Under the pieces are notes generated by a model, which saw nothing but the letters and a program-made list of their open reading frames with translations, was not told where the DNA came from and searched no databases. DNA of 50,948 nt from Pelagibacteraceae bacterium AG-359-E06 (GTDB taxonomy: Bacteria; Pseudomonadota; Alphaproteobacteria; Pelagibacterales; Pelagibacteraceae): positions 1 to 50,948 of the forward strand of contig QCET01000005.1 in the NCBI GenBank assembly GCA_003280495.1. Reading direction: 5' to 3'. This document shows, piece after piece, positions 43,107 to 50,948 of this stretch. The position numbers were made by a program, and so were the translations under genes. Within the stretch, counting starts at the first letter, position 1; each line of letters opens with the position of its first letter.

Positions 43107-44470
43107 TTTTCCAAATCGAATTGTAAATTTAATGCAGCTATCAAAGTGGGTTTAAATTCTTCCTCTGCTACACTGTTTAGTACTCTTAAAATTTTTTTTA
43201 AATTCAATGTTTTGAAATCAGCAGGTTCTGTATTTTTAAAATCTTCAATAGCCTGCTCTTCAATATCCCATTCTAAAAATACGTTCTCATTATTATTACC
43301 TATTTTATTTGCTATAACTGAGACTTGTACAAAATATTGCCTACCATAGAACATTTTATCCAAATTTTTTGTTCCAAAGATTTTTACACTTAAATTTTCA
43401 TTTGATGCTGAAACATCACTATATTGAATTTCTTTGAACTTGCTCCATGATTTATTACAATTTTTTGTAGACCATATATTTTCAATAATTTTATATTCAG
43501 AAATTCCATTTGAGTCTTGAATTAAAAATTTTGATAAAGGCACATCAAACGTAAGTCTTTTTTTTTTTCTTGATATGCTAAAATTATATGTTGGCAAATT
43601 ACTATAATTGGCAACTTTTACATCTGTGTTTTGTAATATTGAAAAAGTATTATTATTGAAAAATTTTTGATTATTTAAATTATAAGAAATTAAATTACTG
43701 GTAATAATTGAAAATTTATAATTTTTTTCATCATAATCAACGAGCGTTTGTTTAATAATTTTATTTTTTATATCCACGATTTCTCTATCATTCCCAATAA
43801 TTAAAATATAAAAAGGTCTTCTCTTCGCCCCAGAGTAAGTTGCCTCAGTTCCGTCTTTTTTTGGGATATCGTATATAGTTCCTTTAAATGAAGACATCAC
43901 ACCTAACAAACCAATTGATTTCCCATTTTGCAAAATATCTTTAAGCGGTCTAACTAATGTGGCCCTTCTTGAACCCACTAAATGTTTAGATGATACAAAT
44001 AAATCTGTAATAACAATCACAGTTGAGTCCTTTTCTTTTTGTGCGGCCTTAAAAACTAAATCTAATCTTGTTTCCTGATTGTCCAAAGCGCAATCACTTG
44101 CAGCAACTTGGCAATTATAAAAAGTTGGCTTAGTAACTTTCACTACTTGATTTTCATCAATGGGTGTAATTCCTTTACCGAAACGATGATATTTAGTTGG
44201 ACCTGCAATTTCAGCAATTTGAGTAAGATCGTCAATTAAATCTATAAATATATTTTTTTCACCTGGCTGATTTTTTACATATCCATCCATACTTTGAGAT
44301 CCGTCAAAAAATACAAAAACATTTTTTTTTGAATTTGTGACTTTATTTTTTAGACTGTTAGTGCTAACTTTTGTATAATTGGGAGGTTTGCAAAAATCTG
44401 CATAAGACGGACTTATGAAAATTAATAGAAATAATACCACTAAAGGTAACCCGTTTTTTCGTGCTTTCAT
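43103..44470 (-). CDS. exported von Willebrand A-domain protein (operon gene 1)
   Basis: A 455-residue protein. ATG 44470 follows a GGGGAAG ribosome site and opens a clear signal peptide (MKARKNGLPLVVLFLLIFIS, cleavage near SYA), so the longer open frame upstream is not used. The vWA domain has a complete MIDAS: FVFFDGSQSMDGY (DxSxS), a threonine near NQETRLDLVF, and an aspartate in VIVITDLFVS. The C-terminal part is beta-rich and periplasmic. A metal-dependent adhesion domain here would bind a periplasmic partner. It is first in the six-gene operon, and its 5' end overlaps the divergent protease gene. Confidence 0.82.
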   Translation of the reverse strand: MKARKNGLPLVVLFLLIFISPSYADFCKPPNYTKVSTNSLKNKVTNSKKNVFVFFDGSQSMDGYVKNQPGEKNIFIDLIDDLTQIAEIAGPTKYHRFGKGITPIDENQVVKVTKPTFYNCQVAASDCALDNQETRLDLVFKAAQKEKDSTVIVITDLFVSSKHLVGSRRATLVRPLKDILQNGKSIGLLGVMSSFKGTIYDIPKKDGTEATYSGAKRRPFYILIIGNDREIVDIKNKIIKQTLVDYDEKNYKFSIITSNLISYNLNNQKFFNNNTFSILQNTDVKVANYSNLPTYNFSISRKKKRLTFDVPLSKFLIQDSNGISEYKIIENIWSTKNCNKSWSKFKEIQYSDVSASNENLSVKIFGTKNLDKMFYGRQYFVQVSVIANKIGNNNENVFLEWDIEEQAIEDFKNTEPADFKTLNLKKILRVLNSVAEEEFKPTLIAALNLQFDLEK

Positions 44471-45407
44471 TTTACTTCCCCTAATGGGTATACTACTAAA
44501 TTCTTGTTCGGAAAGTCCAGATAAAATTTCTAAGGGCCATCTTGAATCTATGTCATTTGAATGCAAAAATGATACTGATAAAAAGCTCTGTATCAACGAA
44601 TTAAAGACCAAATTCTTTAAAGATGGTAATAATTATATAACATTTGAGGACCTAAATAAATCACAGGCGCGTAGAGTCAAATTAAATTGTCTTAATTATA
44701 AAAAAAGGGGTCTTGTCACCTATAACAACTGTCTAGCTGAGCAAAAAGAATTTGCTCTTACTGGAAAACTTACCGATCAAAAAAGAAAGGAGATTTCAAA
44801 AAGTAATATAGAAGAGCTTTTCAAAAGTTTTTTTTATATATTAGTATTTGACTCAAATAAAAAACCAATTGGACAGGGCTCTGGAATAGCAGTAACAAAA
44901 AATATAATTGCATCTAATTGCCATGTAGTTGGTTCACCAGTAATAAAATATATAAATATTTATTCTGTTTCTGCTAGTAGAAAAAAATCAATCAAACCTC
45001 TCTATAGTGCTAAGTTAATCAATTCAAATTATAATGCCGACACCTGTTTAGTCAAAATTAAAAAAAATAATCTAAAACCTGTTAAAAGAAGATCTTTTAA
45101 AACATTAAAATTTGGTGAATTTGTTCGAGCTATTGGAAACCCAATTGGAATTGTTGGTCACACCTCTACAGGCGAAATTAATAAAATTGATGAAAATTTT
45201 ATAAATGACGAAAAGTTTAAAAATAATAAAGTGATTATTCATGATGCAACGATTGGAAGCGGGAGCTCTGGTGGTCCATTATTTGATTTTAAAGGAAATT
45301 TAATTGGACTTAATACTTTTGGATTTACCACATCCAAAGGTGGTCTAGTTGGTGGAGCTATAAATGTAGCGGTATCAGCAGATTATATAGATGAACTTTT
45401 AGATTAA
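44415..45407 (+). CDS. trypsin-like serine protease, probable lipoprotein
   Basis: A 330-residue protein with a lipoprotein-type signal (FFRAFILLPLMGILLNSC, lipid Cys about residue 31) and a C-terminal trypsin_2/DegP-like domain. The triad is complete: IASNCHVVGS (His), YNADTCLVKI (Asp), GSGSSGGPLFDFKGNLIGL (Ser). There is no PDZ domain. It is divergent from vWA, and the two coding starts overlap head-to-head by 56 bases, which is rare. It may process or guard the operon products in the envelope; that link is by position only. Confidence 0.82.
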   Translation: MKINRNNTTKGNPFFRAFILLPLMGILLNSCSESPDKISKGHLESMSFECKNDTDKKLCINELKTKFFKDGNNYITFEDLNKSQARRVKLNCLNYKKRGLVTYNNCLAEQKEFALTGKLTDQKRKEISKSNIEELFKSFFYILVFDSNKKPIGQGSGIAVTKNIIASNCHVVGSPVIKYINIYSVSASRKKSIKPLYSAKLINSNYNADTCLVKIKKNNLKPVKRRSFKTLKFGEFVRAIGNPIGIVGHTSTGEINKIDENFINDEKFKNNKVIIHDATIGSGSSGGPLFDFKGNLIGLNTFGFTTSKGGLVGGAINVAVSADYIDELLD

Positions 45408-46141
45408 TTTTTAACTTTTATATCAAAGGTTAGATTTTGTATTTTAGTAGTATTATTAAATGCAACAACTCTAACTTGAAGACCTTTTTTTGGAACATTT
45501 AATGTAGTGCTAAAAGAGTTATCACTTTCTATAATTGCTTCTTCATTATTAATCGTAACTTTATTAATTCCATTTTTTTTATTTACAGCTCCTGTTATGG
45601 ATACAAAACCATCACTTTTTACTTGAATTAAATTTGCAGATGTCCATTGGGGGTCTGTAATTACTATATTTTGATTTTCTGATAAATTAATCTTTGCAGA
45701 GCCAAGATTTATTAATTTTGCTACAGAAGATTCTTTTACATAACCTTGTTCACACTTCTTATTATAAACTAAATACCACTCAGGAAGATTTTGAAGCCTG
45801 CTAATAATTGCAATTTTATCATCTTTTGTAATTTTTGAGATAACTTCCGCTTTGTCTTTTGGTGATATTAATAAATTCGTATCTTTAGAAATTTTTGCAT
45901 TTGGAGATAAATAGCTACACTCAGGTGTTTTTCTTGCTAATTTTTTCCACTCACTTACTTCTGCTTGTGATTTATCAAATGTCTTCTTAGTAATTAAACC
46001 AAAATTTTTTAGAAAATCATCTACCACCTTACGTGAATTCTCTTTAAAAGAAGGTTTGCCTTGTTGTTTTGATCCAGACGTGGTCTGGTTAGGACAGCCA
46101 TACAACAATAATAGAGCTAAAATTAGTGTTATAATTTTCAT
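45404..46141 (-). CDS. SH3-type lipoprotein
   Basis: A 245-residue lipoprotein: MKIITLILALLLLYGCPNQT has the lipobox LLYGC. ATG 46141 is chosen over a start five codons upstream, which lengthens the n-region without need. Residues about 90-155 look like a bacterial SH3 domain (AKISKDTNLLISPKDKAEVI, WYLVYNKKCEQGYVKESS), followed by a beta-sandwich-like region (SITGAVNKKNGINKVTINN). Such domains bind cell-wall or protein ligands. It is convergent with the protease gene (4-base overlap) and is the last gene before the right element end. Confidence 0.72.
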   Translation of the reverse strand: MKIITLILALLLLYGCPNQTTSGSKQQGKPSFKENSRKVVDDFLKNFGLITKKTFDKSQAEVSEWKKLARKTPECSYLSPNAKISKDTNLLISPKDKAEVISKITKDDKIAIISRLQNLPEWYLVYNKKCEQGYVKESSVAKLINLGSAKINLSENQNIVITDPQWTSANLIQVKSDGFVSITGAVNKKNGINKVTINNEEAIIESDNSFSTTLNVPKKGLQVRVVAFNNTTKIQNLTFDIKVKN

Positions 46142-46210
46142 AGTTAATTTTAACAAAATAATATTGTATTACAATTTATTTCAAGCAAGAATACCTTAAA
46201 AAAAATCTCA

Positions 46211-46336
46211 GAAACTATATTTCTGCACCTACATTGCACCTACAATTAATCTCCAATAGGTTTAAAAAGTAACTAAAATATAACTTTCTAAATTCATCCA
46301 AAAAGTAGAGAACATGCGGAGAACCGCGTTGAAAAT
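46211..46336. repeat. right element end (copy 2)
   Basis: Matches 25673-25798 and carries the same two TGCACCTACA motifs and the GCGGAGAACCGC hairpin. It directly abuts the CCA end of the intact tRNA-Pro. The gap 46142-46508 contains only this end, the tRNA and about 95 AT-rich bases before nhaA. Confidence 0.8.
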
Positions 46337-46413
<77 letters not shown>

Positions 46414-46508
46414 AATATTTTTAGATTTTAAAAGTATATACATTAATTTATAATCATATTAAAGAATTAAGAATTTAATTTTTTCTAATAAGATGCTAAA
46501 TAAATGAA

Positions 46509-47696
46509 ATGATCGCTAAAACAACCTCCTTTTTTAAATGGTTCATAAAACAAGAAACGTCAGCTGGTATTGTGTTAGTCTTTATGACAGTAATTGCGCT
46601 AATAGTCAGCAATTCAGTTCTTTCAGATACTTATTTTTCAATTTTAAAAACTTATATCCCCCTAGGGTTTAGTGAATTTAAATTAAAACTTTCTGTATTT
46701 CACTGGATTAATGATGCATTAATGGCAATATTTTTTTTAGTAGTAGGTCTGGAAATTAAGAGAGAATTTGTTGAAGGTGAATTGTCTAGACCAAAACAAG
46801 CTGCCTTACCTATCTTGGGTGCGGTTGGCGGAATGCTTGTACCTGCGCTTGTTTATGTTGCATTTAATTATGAAACACCAGAAACTTTAAGAGGTTGGGC
46901 AATTCCATCGGCTACCGACATTGCTTTTTCGATTGGTATTTTGTCTTTATTGGGATCCAGAGTCCCACTGTCATTAAAAGTTTTTTTAGTAGCCCTTGCT
47001 ATTATAGATGATATGGGCGCCGTTATAATTATAGCTATATTTTATTCTACAAAATTAAATATTTTTTATTTAACTTTGGTCCTGGTGAGCTTTTTAATTT
47101 TAATGGGATTAAACAAATTTAAGATCAAAAGTTTTTTTCCCTTTGCAATGGTAGGAACCTTTATGTGGTTTTTTACTCATGAGTCTGGAATTCATGCAAC
47201 AATTGCAGGGGTCTTGTTGGCCATTACAATTCCACATGAAAAAGAAATTCATGGTCATACACATTCAATGTTAAAAAAAGTGGAACACTCTCTTGCTCCG
47301 TATGTATCATTTATAATAATGCCAGTTTTTGCATTAGCAAATGCAGGAGTTAATTTAGAAGGTGTGTCATTTATTGACCTTCTAAGTCCTGTTCCATTAG
47401 GTATATGTTTAGGATTATTTATAGGTAAACAAGTGGGTGTATTTGTATTTTCAATAGCTGCAATAAAATTTGGTTGGGCCGAAAAACCAGACAATTGTAA
47501 CTGGGTAAGCTTTTACGGTGTAGGTATATTAACTGGAATTGGTTTTACAATGAGTTTATTTGTAGGAAATTTAGCTTTCCCTAACTCTGATATTATTGAT
47601 GGTGTTAAGATCGGAGTCTTACTAGGATCTTTATTTTCAACTGTAATGGGTTATATAATTTTACTTCTTTCAACGAAAAAAAATGCGAATATTTAA
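46509..47696 (+). CDS. nhaA: Na+/H+ antiporter NhaA
   Basis: A 395-residue inner-membrane antiporter exchanging sodium for protons, for pH and salt homeostasis. It shows the family's opening (ASFFKWFIKQETSAGIVLV pattern), WAIPSATDIAFSIGILSLLG, and the ion-binding aspartate pair in LAIIDDMGAVIIIAIFY. About 12 helices are present. Its end overlaps the gpx start by 14 bases, so the two are translated together. The frame is complete. Confidence 0.95.
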   Translation: MIAKTTSFFKWFIKQETSAGIVLVFMTVIALIVSNSVLSDTYFSILKTYIPLGFSEFKLKLSVFHWINDALMAIFFLVVGLEIKREFVEGELSRPKQAALPILGAVGGMLVPALVYVAFNYETPETLRGWAIPSATDIAFSIGILSLLGSRVPLSLKVFLVALAIIDDMGAVIIIAIFYSTKLNIFYLTLVLVSFLILMGLNKFKIKSFFPFAMVGTFMWFFTHESGIHATIAGVLLAITIPHEKEIHGHTHSMLKKVEHSLAPYVSFIIMPVFALANAGVNLEGVSFIDLLSPVPLGICLGLFIGKQVGVFVFSIAAIKFGWAEKPDNCNWVSFYGVGILTGIGFTMSLFVGNLAFPNSDIIDGVKIGVLLGSLFSTVMGYIILLLSTKKNANI

Positions 47697-48222
47697 ATTC
47701 TTTTGTTTAATTTTAAGTTTGATAATATCTGGGAATTCAATTTCTATGGAAAAAAATTTATATGATATAACATTTAAAGATTTGTCAGATAATTCAATTA
47801 AAATAAGCGATTATAAAGATAAAGTCATATTAGTGGTAAACGTTGCAAGCCGATGCGGATTTACAAAACAATATGAGGGTTTGCAATCTACTTGGGATAA
47901 ATACAAAGATGAAGGTTTAGTAGTCATTGGAATTTCATCTAATAGCTTTAATCAAGAATTAGATACCTCAAAAGAAGTAAAAGACTTCTGCGAAAGTAAA
48001 TTTGGAATAACTTTTCCAATGACAGAAACTGTAGATGTAAAAGGGGAAAATGCCCATGAATTTTATAAATGGGCGCTTAAATCTTACGGTAAATCTACGA
48101 TCCCCAAATGGAACTTTTATAAAATATTGATTAATAGAGATGGAAAAATCGTTGAAACTTTCTCATCAATGACAAGGCCTACAAGCAACAATTTATTAAA
48201 AAAAATTGAAGAACTGCTTTAA
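47683..48222 (+). CDS. glutathione peroxidase family protein, exported
   Basis: A 179-residue thiol peroxidase of the GPx family with an N-terminal signal-like stretch (MRIFKFFCLILSLIISGNSI). Catalytic positions are visible: cysteine in VNVASRCGFTKQYEGLQ, a glutamine region in SSNSFNQELD, and the tryptophan in IPKWNFYKILI. It is a cysteine, not selenocysteine, enzyme that reduces peroxides, probably in the periplasm and perhaps with thioredoxin-like donors. It overlaps nhaA by 14 bases. Confidence 0.9.
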   Translation: MRIFKFFCLILSLIISGNSISMEKNLYDITFKDLSDNSIKISDYKDKVILVVNVASRCGFTKQYEGLQSTWDKYKDEGLVVIGISSNSFNQELDTSKEVKDFCESKFGITFPMTETVDVKGENAHEFYKWALKSYGKSTIPKWNFYKILINRDGKIVETFSSMTRPTSNNLLKKIEELL

Positions 48223-48399
48223 TTAAGCGTGATTACAAATATCTTTAATCACAGGTGTATTCGCACAATCTGTACATTTAGTAATTTGAACTAAACAACC
48301 GCCGCTTAACTGTTTAACATCAACAACCCTGTCGCATTTCGAACAGGTGCTTGTTAAACTCATTCCGCATTTTTTACAACTGTATGTATTTTTTTCCAT
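48223..48399 (-). CDS. small zinc-ribbon protein
   Basis: A 58-residue protein from ATG 48399: MEKNTYSCKKCGMSLTSTCS, with CxxC pairs at CKKC, CSKC and CTDC and two further cysteines. This is a dense cysteine pattern typical of small rubredoxin/zinc-ribbon proteins. The function is unknown. It lies immediately 3' of gpx on the opposite strand, next to tRNA-Glu. Confidence 0.62.
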   Translation of the reverse strand: MEKNTYSCKKCGMSLTSTCSKCDRVVDVKQLSGGCLVQITKCTDCANTPVIKDICNHA

Positions 48400-48472
48400 A
48401 ATAACTAAATAAGAAGATTATTTTTTTTTTCAATAAATTTTTTTGAGATTGATAATAGTTATCATTCTGATT

Positions 48473-48547
48473 TGGCGGTCCCTAGGGGAATCGAACCCCT
48501 CTTTCGAGGATGAAAACCACGTGTCCTAACCGATAGACGAAGGGACC
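48473..48547 (-). tRNA. tRNA-Glu (anticodon TTC)
   Basis: Acceptor GGTCCCT with AGGGACC, a T arm AGGGG/CCCCT around TTCGATT, an anticodon loop TTTTCAT (TTC), and an encoded CCA. The anticodon stem CGTGG/CCTCG has a T-T mismatch at the third pair, while the other four pairs hold. The gene is otherwise complete. Confidence 0.93.
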
Positions 48548-48561
48548 ATTTATATATCTTA

Positions 48562-50304
48562 TTAATTCAATACTTTTAAATCTAACAAAATCAACTGTAA
48601 ATTTTGTCTATTATTCCAATAATTAAGTGATGCTTTACAAACAACGTCAAATCTAGATTTTTTTGCATTTAATAAATATTCTCCTATAGGTTTACCTACT
48701 GAATTGAAAGACATAACATCAATGTATCTGTCAATTGTTTTAAAAAAACATTTTATATGACTTTTTTTTACTATATTAGCTTTGATAACTTCTATATTGT
48801 TTAACATCAAAACTGGCTCTTTATTACTTGATCCAAATGGTTCCAACATTTCAATATATTTTATGAAATTATCATCCAAAGCTTGGGGCGATAAAGCAAG
48901 ATCAATCAAAAGATCATTATTTAATTTAGTATCAATTTTATTAAATAAATGATTGATTTGAAATTTAAATATATCAATATTTTTTACCTCTATTGAAAAT
49001 CCTCCAGCCATTGTATGGCCACCTCCCTTGATGATTAAATTTTTTTGCTTTGCTTTAATAATGGCCAAACCTATATCAAAACCTTGAACAGATCTTGCTG
49101 AGCCTTTAGCTATATCTTTTTGTGTACTTATAACAATGCATGGTTTATTGTATAAATCAACAATTCTACTTGCTATTATTCCTATAATTCCTTCGTGCCA
49201 ATCATTACTATGCAAAACAATTATATTATTTTTTTTTTCTTTATCTGCTTTGTCAATGGCATCTAATAATACTTTATTTTCGATATCTCTTCTTTTTAAA
49301 TTAAGATCATGTAGTTGCTTAGAAATTAAGTAAGCCTTCTCTGGTTCGCTAGATAATAGTAAATTAACACCTAAGTCTGATTGACCAATTCTACCACCAG
49401 CATTAATTTTAGGACCAATTTTAAAACCTACGTCTTTACTAGTGGGCATATATGATATTTCAGACATGTCAGATAAAGTTTTAAGACCTAAATTTTTTCT
49501 TTTAGACATAATTTTAAGTCCTTGTTTAACGAATGCTCTGTTTAATTCGATTAATGGCACAACATCACAAACTGTACCCAGCATTACAATATCCAAAAAA
49601 TCTAATAAATCTGGAATAATTAAATTATTTTTTGTAAAGTATTTTTCATTTATAAGATGCCTATTTAAAGCAACTAAAAAAATAAATACTAAACCTGCTG
49701 CGCACAGGTATCCATAAGCGCCATCTTCGTCAAATCTATTAGGATTAATTACTGCGTGCGCCTTTGGAATAATTTCAATAGATTTATGATGATCAATTAC
49801 AATAGTATCAACTTCTTTTTGATTGGCATAGGCAATTGAGTCAAACGATTGGGTTCCGCAATCTAGCATAATTATTAGTTTTGATTGATTATTAATAATT
49901 TTTTCAAAAGCCTTAATATTAGGACCATAACCATCTTTTACTCTATCAGGTATGTATATGTCATGATCAACACCTAAGTTTTTTAAATATTTTGACAAAA
50001 TTGCGCATGCAGATGCACCATCTACATCGTAATCACCGTATAGTGTTATTTTGTTTTTGCCGATAATATGGAAATATATTTTTCTTATAGCCTCTTCCAT
50101 ATCTTTAAATATAAAAGGATTTGGTAAAAAATTTTTAATTTTAGGATCGATATAATTGTCATAATTACTTTCTGAAATGCCTTTTGAAGTTAAGATCTTA
50201 GAAAAAAGGTGATTTAAATTTTTTTTTTGACATAAACTTTCAATGCTTGCTTGATTTGCTTGTTTAATAACCCATCTCCTATCTAAGACAGATAGATTGC
50301 TCAT
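48562..50304 (-). CDS. recJ: single-stranded-DNA-specific exonuclease RecJ
   Basis: A 580-residue DHH-family 5'-3' exonuclease for recombination and mismatch repair. The manganese-binding motifs are YGDYDVDGASACAIL, IMLDCGT and TIVIDHHKS; the DHHA1 part has GGGHTMAGGFSIE. The length matches the family. The gene starts in an ATGA overlap with glpX on the same strand, so the two are likely co-transcribed. Confidence 0.96.
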   Translation of the reverse strand: MSNLSVLDRRWVIKQANQASIESLCQKKNLNHLFSKILTSKGISESNYDNYIDPKIKNFLPNPFIFKDMEEAIRKIYFHIIGKNKITLYGDYDVDGASACAILSKYLKNLGVDHDIYIPDRVKDGYGPNIKAFEKIINNQSKLIIMLDCGTQSFDSIAYANQKEVDTIVIDHHKSIEIIPKAHAVINPNRFDEDGAYGYLCAAGLVFIFLVALNRHLINEKYFTKNNLIIPDLLDFLDIVMLGTVCDVVPLIELNRAFVKQGLKIMSKRKNLGLKTLSDMSEISYMPTSKDVGFKIGPKINAGGRIGQSDLGVNLLLSSEPEKAYLISKQLHDLNLKRRDIENKVLLDAIDKADKEKKNNIIVLHSNDWHEGIIGIIASRIVDLYNKPCIVISTQKDIAKGSARSVQGFDIGLAIIKAKQKNLIIKGGGHTMAGGFSIEVKNIDIFKFQINHLFNKIDTKLNNDLLIDLALSPQALDDNFIKYIEMLEPFGSSNKEPVLMLNNIEVIKANIVKKSHIKCFFKTIDRYIDVMSFNSVGKPIGEYLLNAKKSRFDVVCKASLNYWNNRQNLQLILLDLKVLN

Positions 50305-50948
50305 ATAACATATTCTTTTTTAATTTTTTTTATGGTTTTAGACTGAAAATGCATACTAAAAGTTTCTGTGGTAAATCTGTTTTTAACTTTTTTTATACCT
50401 TCTACTAGATCACCATTTGTAACGCCTGTACAAGAAAATATTACATCATCTTTAACTAAATCGTTTATTGAGTAAATTTTTTCAAAGTTTTGAATTCCCA
50501 TTTTTGAAGCTTTTACCTCCTCATCCTTGCTGTTAAATACTAATCTACCTTGAAATTGACCACCTAAACATTTTATTGCAGCGGCAGCTAAAACTCCCTC
50601 AGGGGCGCCTCCAGTTCCTAAATACATATCAACGTCAGAGCCATTAAGCGAGGCTTGCATAGCTCCAACGACATCCCCGTCTGAAATTAATTTTAATTTG
50701 CAATTCATATTTTTTAAAATATCAATTTGTTTTTTATGCCTGGGTCTGTCTAATAGACAAACTTTAATATTTATAATATCTTTTTTTTTTGCCTTCGCTA
50801 ATCTTTCAATATTCTTCGTAAGAGGATCCTCTAAATTTATGATATTATTAGGCAGCTCAGGTCCTACAGAGATTTTTTCCATATACATATCTGGTGCTCT
50901 TAAAAAACAATTACTATTTGATATTGCTATAACAGAGACCGCATTGGG
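50301..50948 (-). CDS. glpX: class II fructose-1,6-bisphosphatase GlpX (5' end beyond the window)
   Basis: An open frame from the window edge to 50301 (about 215 residues of a roughly 320-residue enzyme). It reads PNAVSVIAI, then SNCFLRAPDMYMEKISVGP, then SDGDVVGAMQAS and LGTGGAPEGVLAAAAIKCL, the GlpX motifs. It removes the 1-phosphate of fructose-1,6-bisphosphate in gluconeogenesis. The internal methionine at 50888 is not the true start, because coding continues to the edge. Confidence 0.93.
   Translation of the reverse strand, partial: PNAVSVIAISNSNCFLRAPDMYMEKISVGPELPNNIINLEDPLTKNIERLAKAKKKDIINIKVCLLDRPRHKKQIDILKNMNCKLKLISDGDVVGAMQASLNGSDVDMYLGTGGAPEGVLAAAAIKCLGGQFQGRLVFNSKDEEVKASKMGIQNFEKIYSINDLVKDDVIFSCTGVTNGDLVEGIKKVKNRFTTETFSMHFQSKTIKKIKKEYVI

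Larger units (their letters stand above)
25799..46336. mobile_element. integrated element 2 at tRNA-Pro (20.5 kb, no recombinase)
   Basis: It runs from attachment copy B to the base before the intact tRNA-Pro, with left end 25848-25955 and right end 46211-46336. Cargo: an MscS-type fusion channel, a polysaccharide-lyase-like gene, small secreted and membrane proteins, and the six-gene tubulin/actin/vWA operon with a protease and an SH3 lipoprotein. No integrase, transposase, conjugation, capsid or replication gene is present. It could be a satellite-like element mobilised in trans, or an old island that lost its recombinase. Confidence 0.78.

Noticed and set aside
44471-44611. 47-residue extension of the vWA protein
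   Set aside because: A clean signal peptide and a good ribosome site begin at 44470, and the extension is the reverse strand of the protease gene.

Overview
This window looks like a chromosome segment of a SAR11-type alphaproteobacterium (Pelagibacterales, Candidatus Pelagibacter-like). The basis is very AT-rich DNA, tiny or negative gene spacing, an alphaproteobacterial set of housekeeping genes (secDF-yajC, gyrA-coaD, divergent ssb/uvrA, divergent sdhE/recG, sbmA with an NDUFS4-like gene, recJ-glpX), and secreted hypotheticals that start with MKKLL-type signal peptides, which I associate with SAR11. Species was not tested by any search.

Layout. 1-3.9 kb: the end of metG, tatD, and two overlapping glycosyltransferase genes (one a double-GT fusion). 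3.9-4.9 kb: a lone, apparently intact tyrosine recombinase. 5.1-23.5 kb: core genes (DUF502, M48 protease, a small zinc-ribbon gene, tRNA-Lys, tgt, ppi, coaD, gyrA, ssb, uvrA, secF, secD, yajC, sdhE, recG, sbmA, NDUFS4-like, a GT34-like gene, a photolyase-like gene without the antenna domain). 23.46-46.34 kb: accessory DNA inserted at the 3' half of a tRNA-Pro(TGG) gene. 46.4-50.9 kb: core again (tRNA-Pro, nhaA, gpx, a small zinc-ribbon gene, tRNA-Glu, recJ, 3' part of glpX).

The accessory zone is an array of integrated elements. The intact tRNA-Pro is at 46337-46413. Exact 49-bp copies of its 3' part lie at 25799-25847 and 23461-23509, and a decayed fourth copy at 24627-24649. The copies share element ends: about 110 bp following each displaced copy, and 126 bp preceding the copies at 25799 and 46337. 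The right end carries paired TGCACCTACA motifs that look like integrase arm sites. Two tandem elements result, 2.3 kb and 20.5 kb. Neither contains a recombinase, so mobilisation in trans is plausible.

The large element carries three kinds of cargo. (a) A nested unit at 26.0-30.6 kb between 20-bp direct repeats, with a periplasmic-binding-domain/MscS channel fusion, a dehydrogenase remnant and a polysaccharide-lyase-like gene. (b) A hairpin-dense GC-rich block followed by small secreted and membrane proteins, with a repeatedly duplicated signal-peptide cassette. (c) A tightly packed six-gene operon on the minus strand (34.0-44.5 kb): a periplasmic vWA protein, a membrane protein, a tubulin/FtsZ-like GTPase, an Hsp70/actin-fold ATPase of about 1130 residues, a membrane-anchored coiled-coil protein, and a membrane protein with a GYF_2-like N-terminus and SEL1 repeats. 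A divergent trypsin-like lipoprotease and an SH3-type lipoprotein flank it.

The operon pairs a tubulin-fold and an actin-fold cytomotive NTPase with envelope proteins. It is the best candidate for a poorly described system here: envelope remodelling or defence carried as mobile cargo. Its function is inference.
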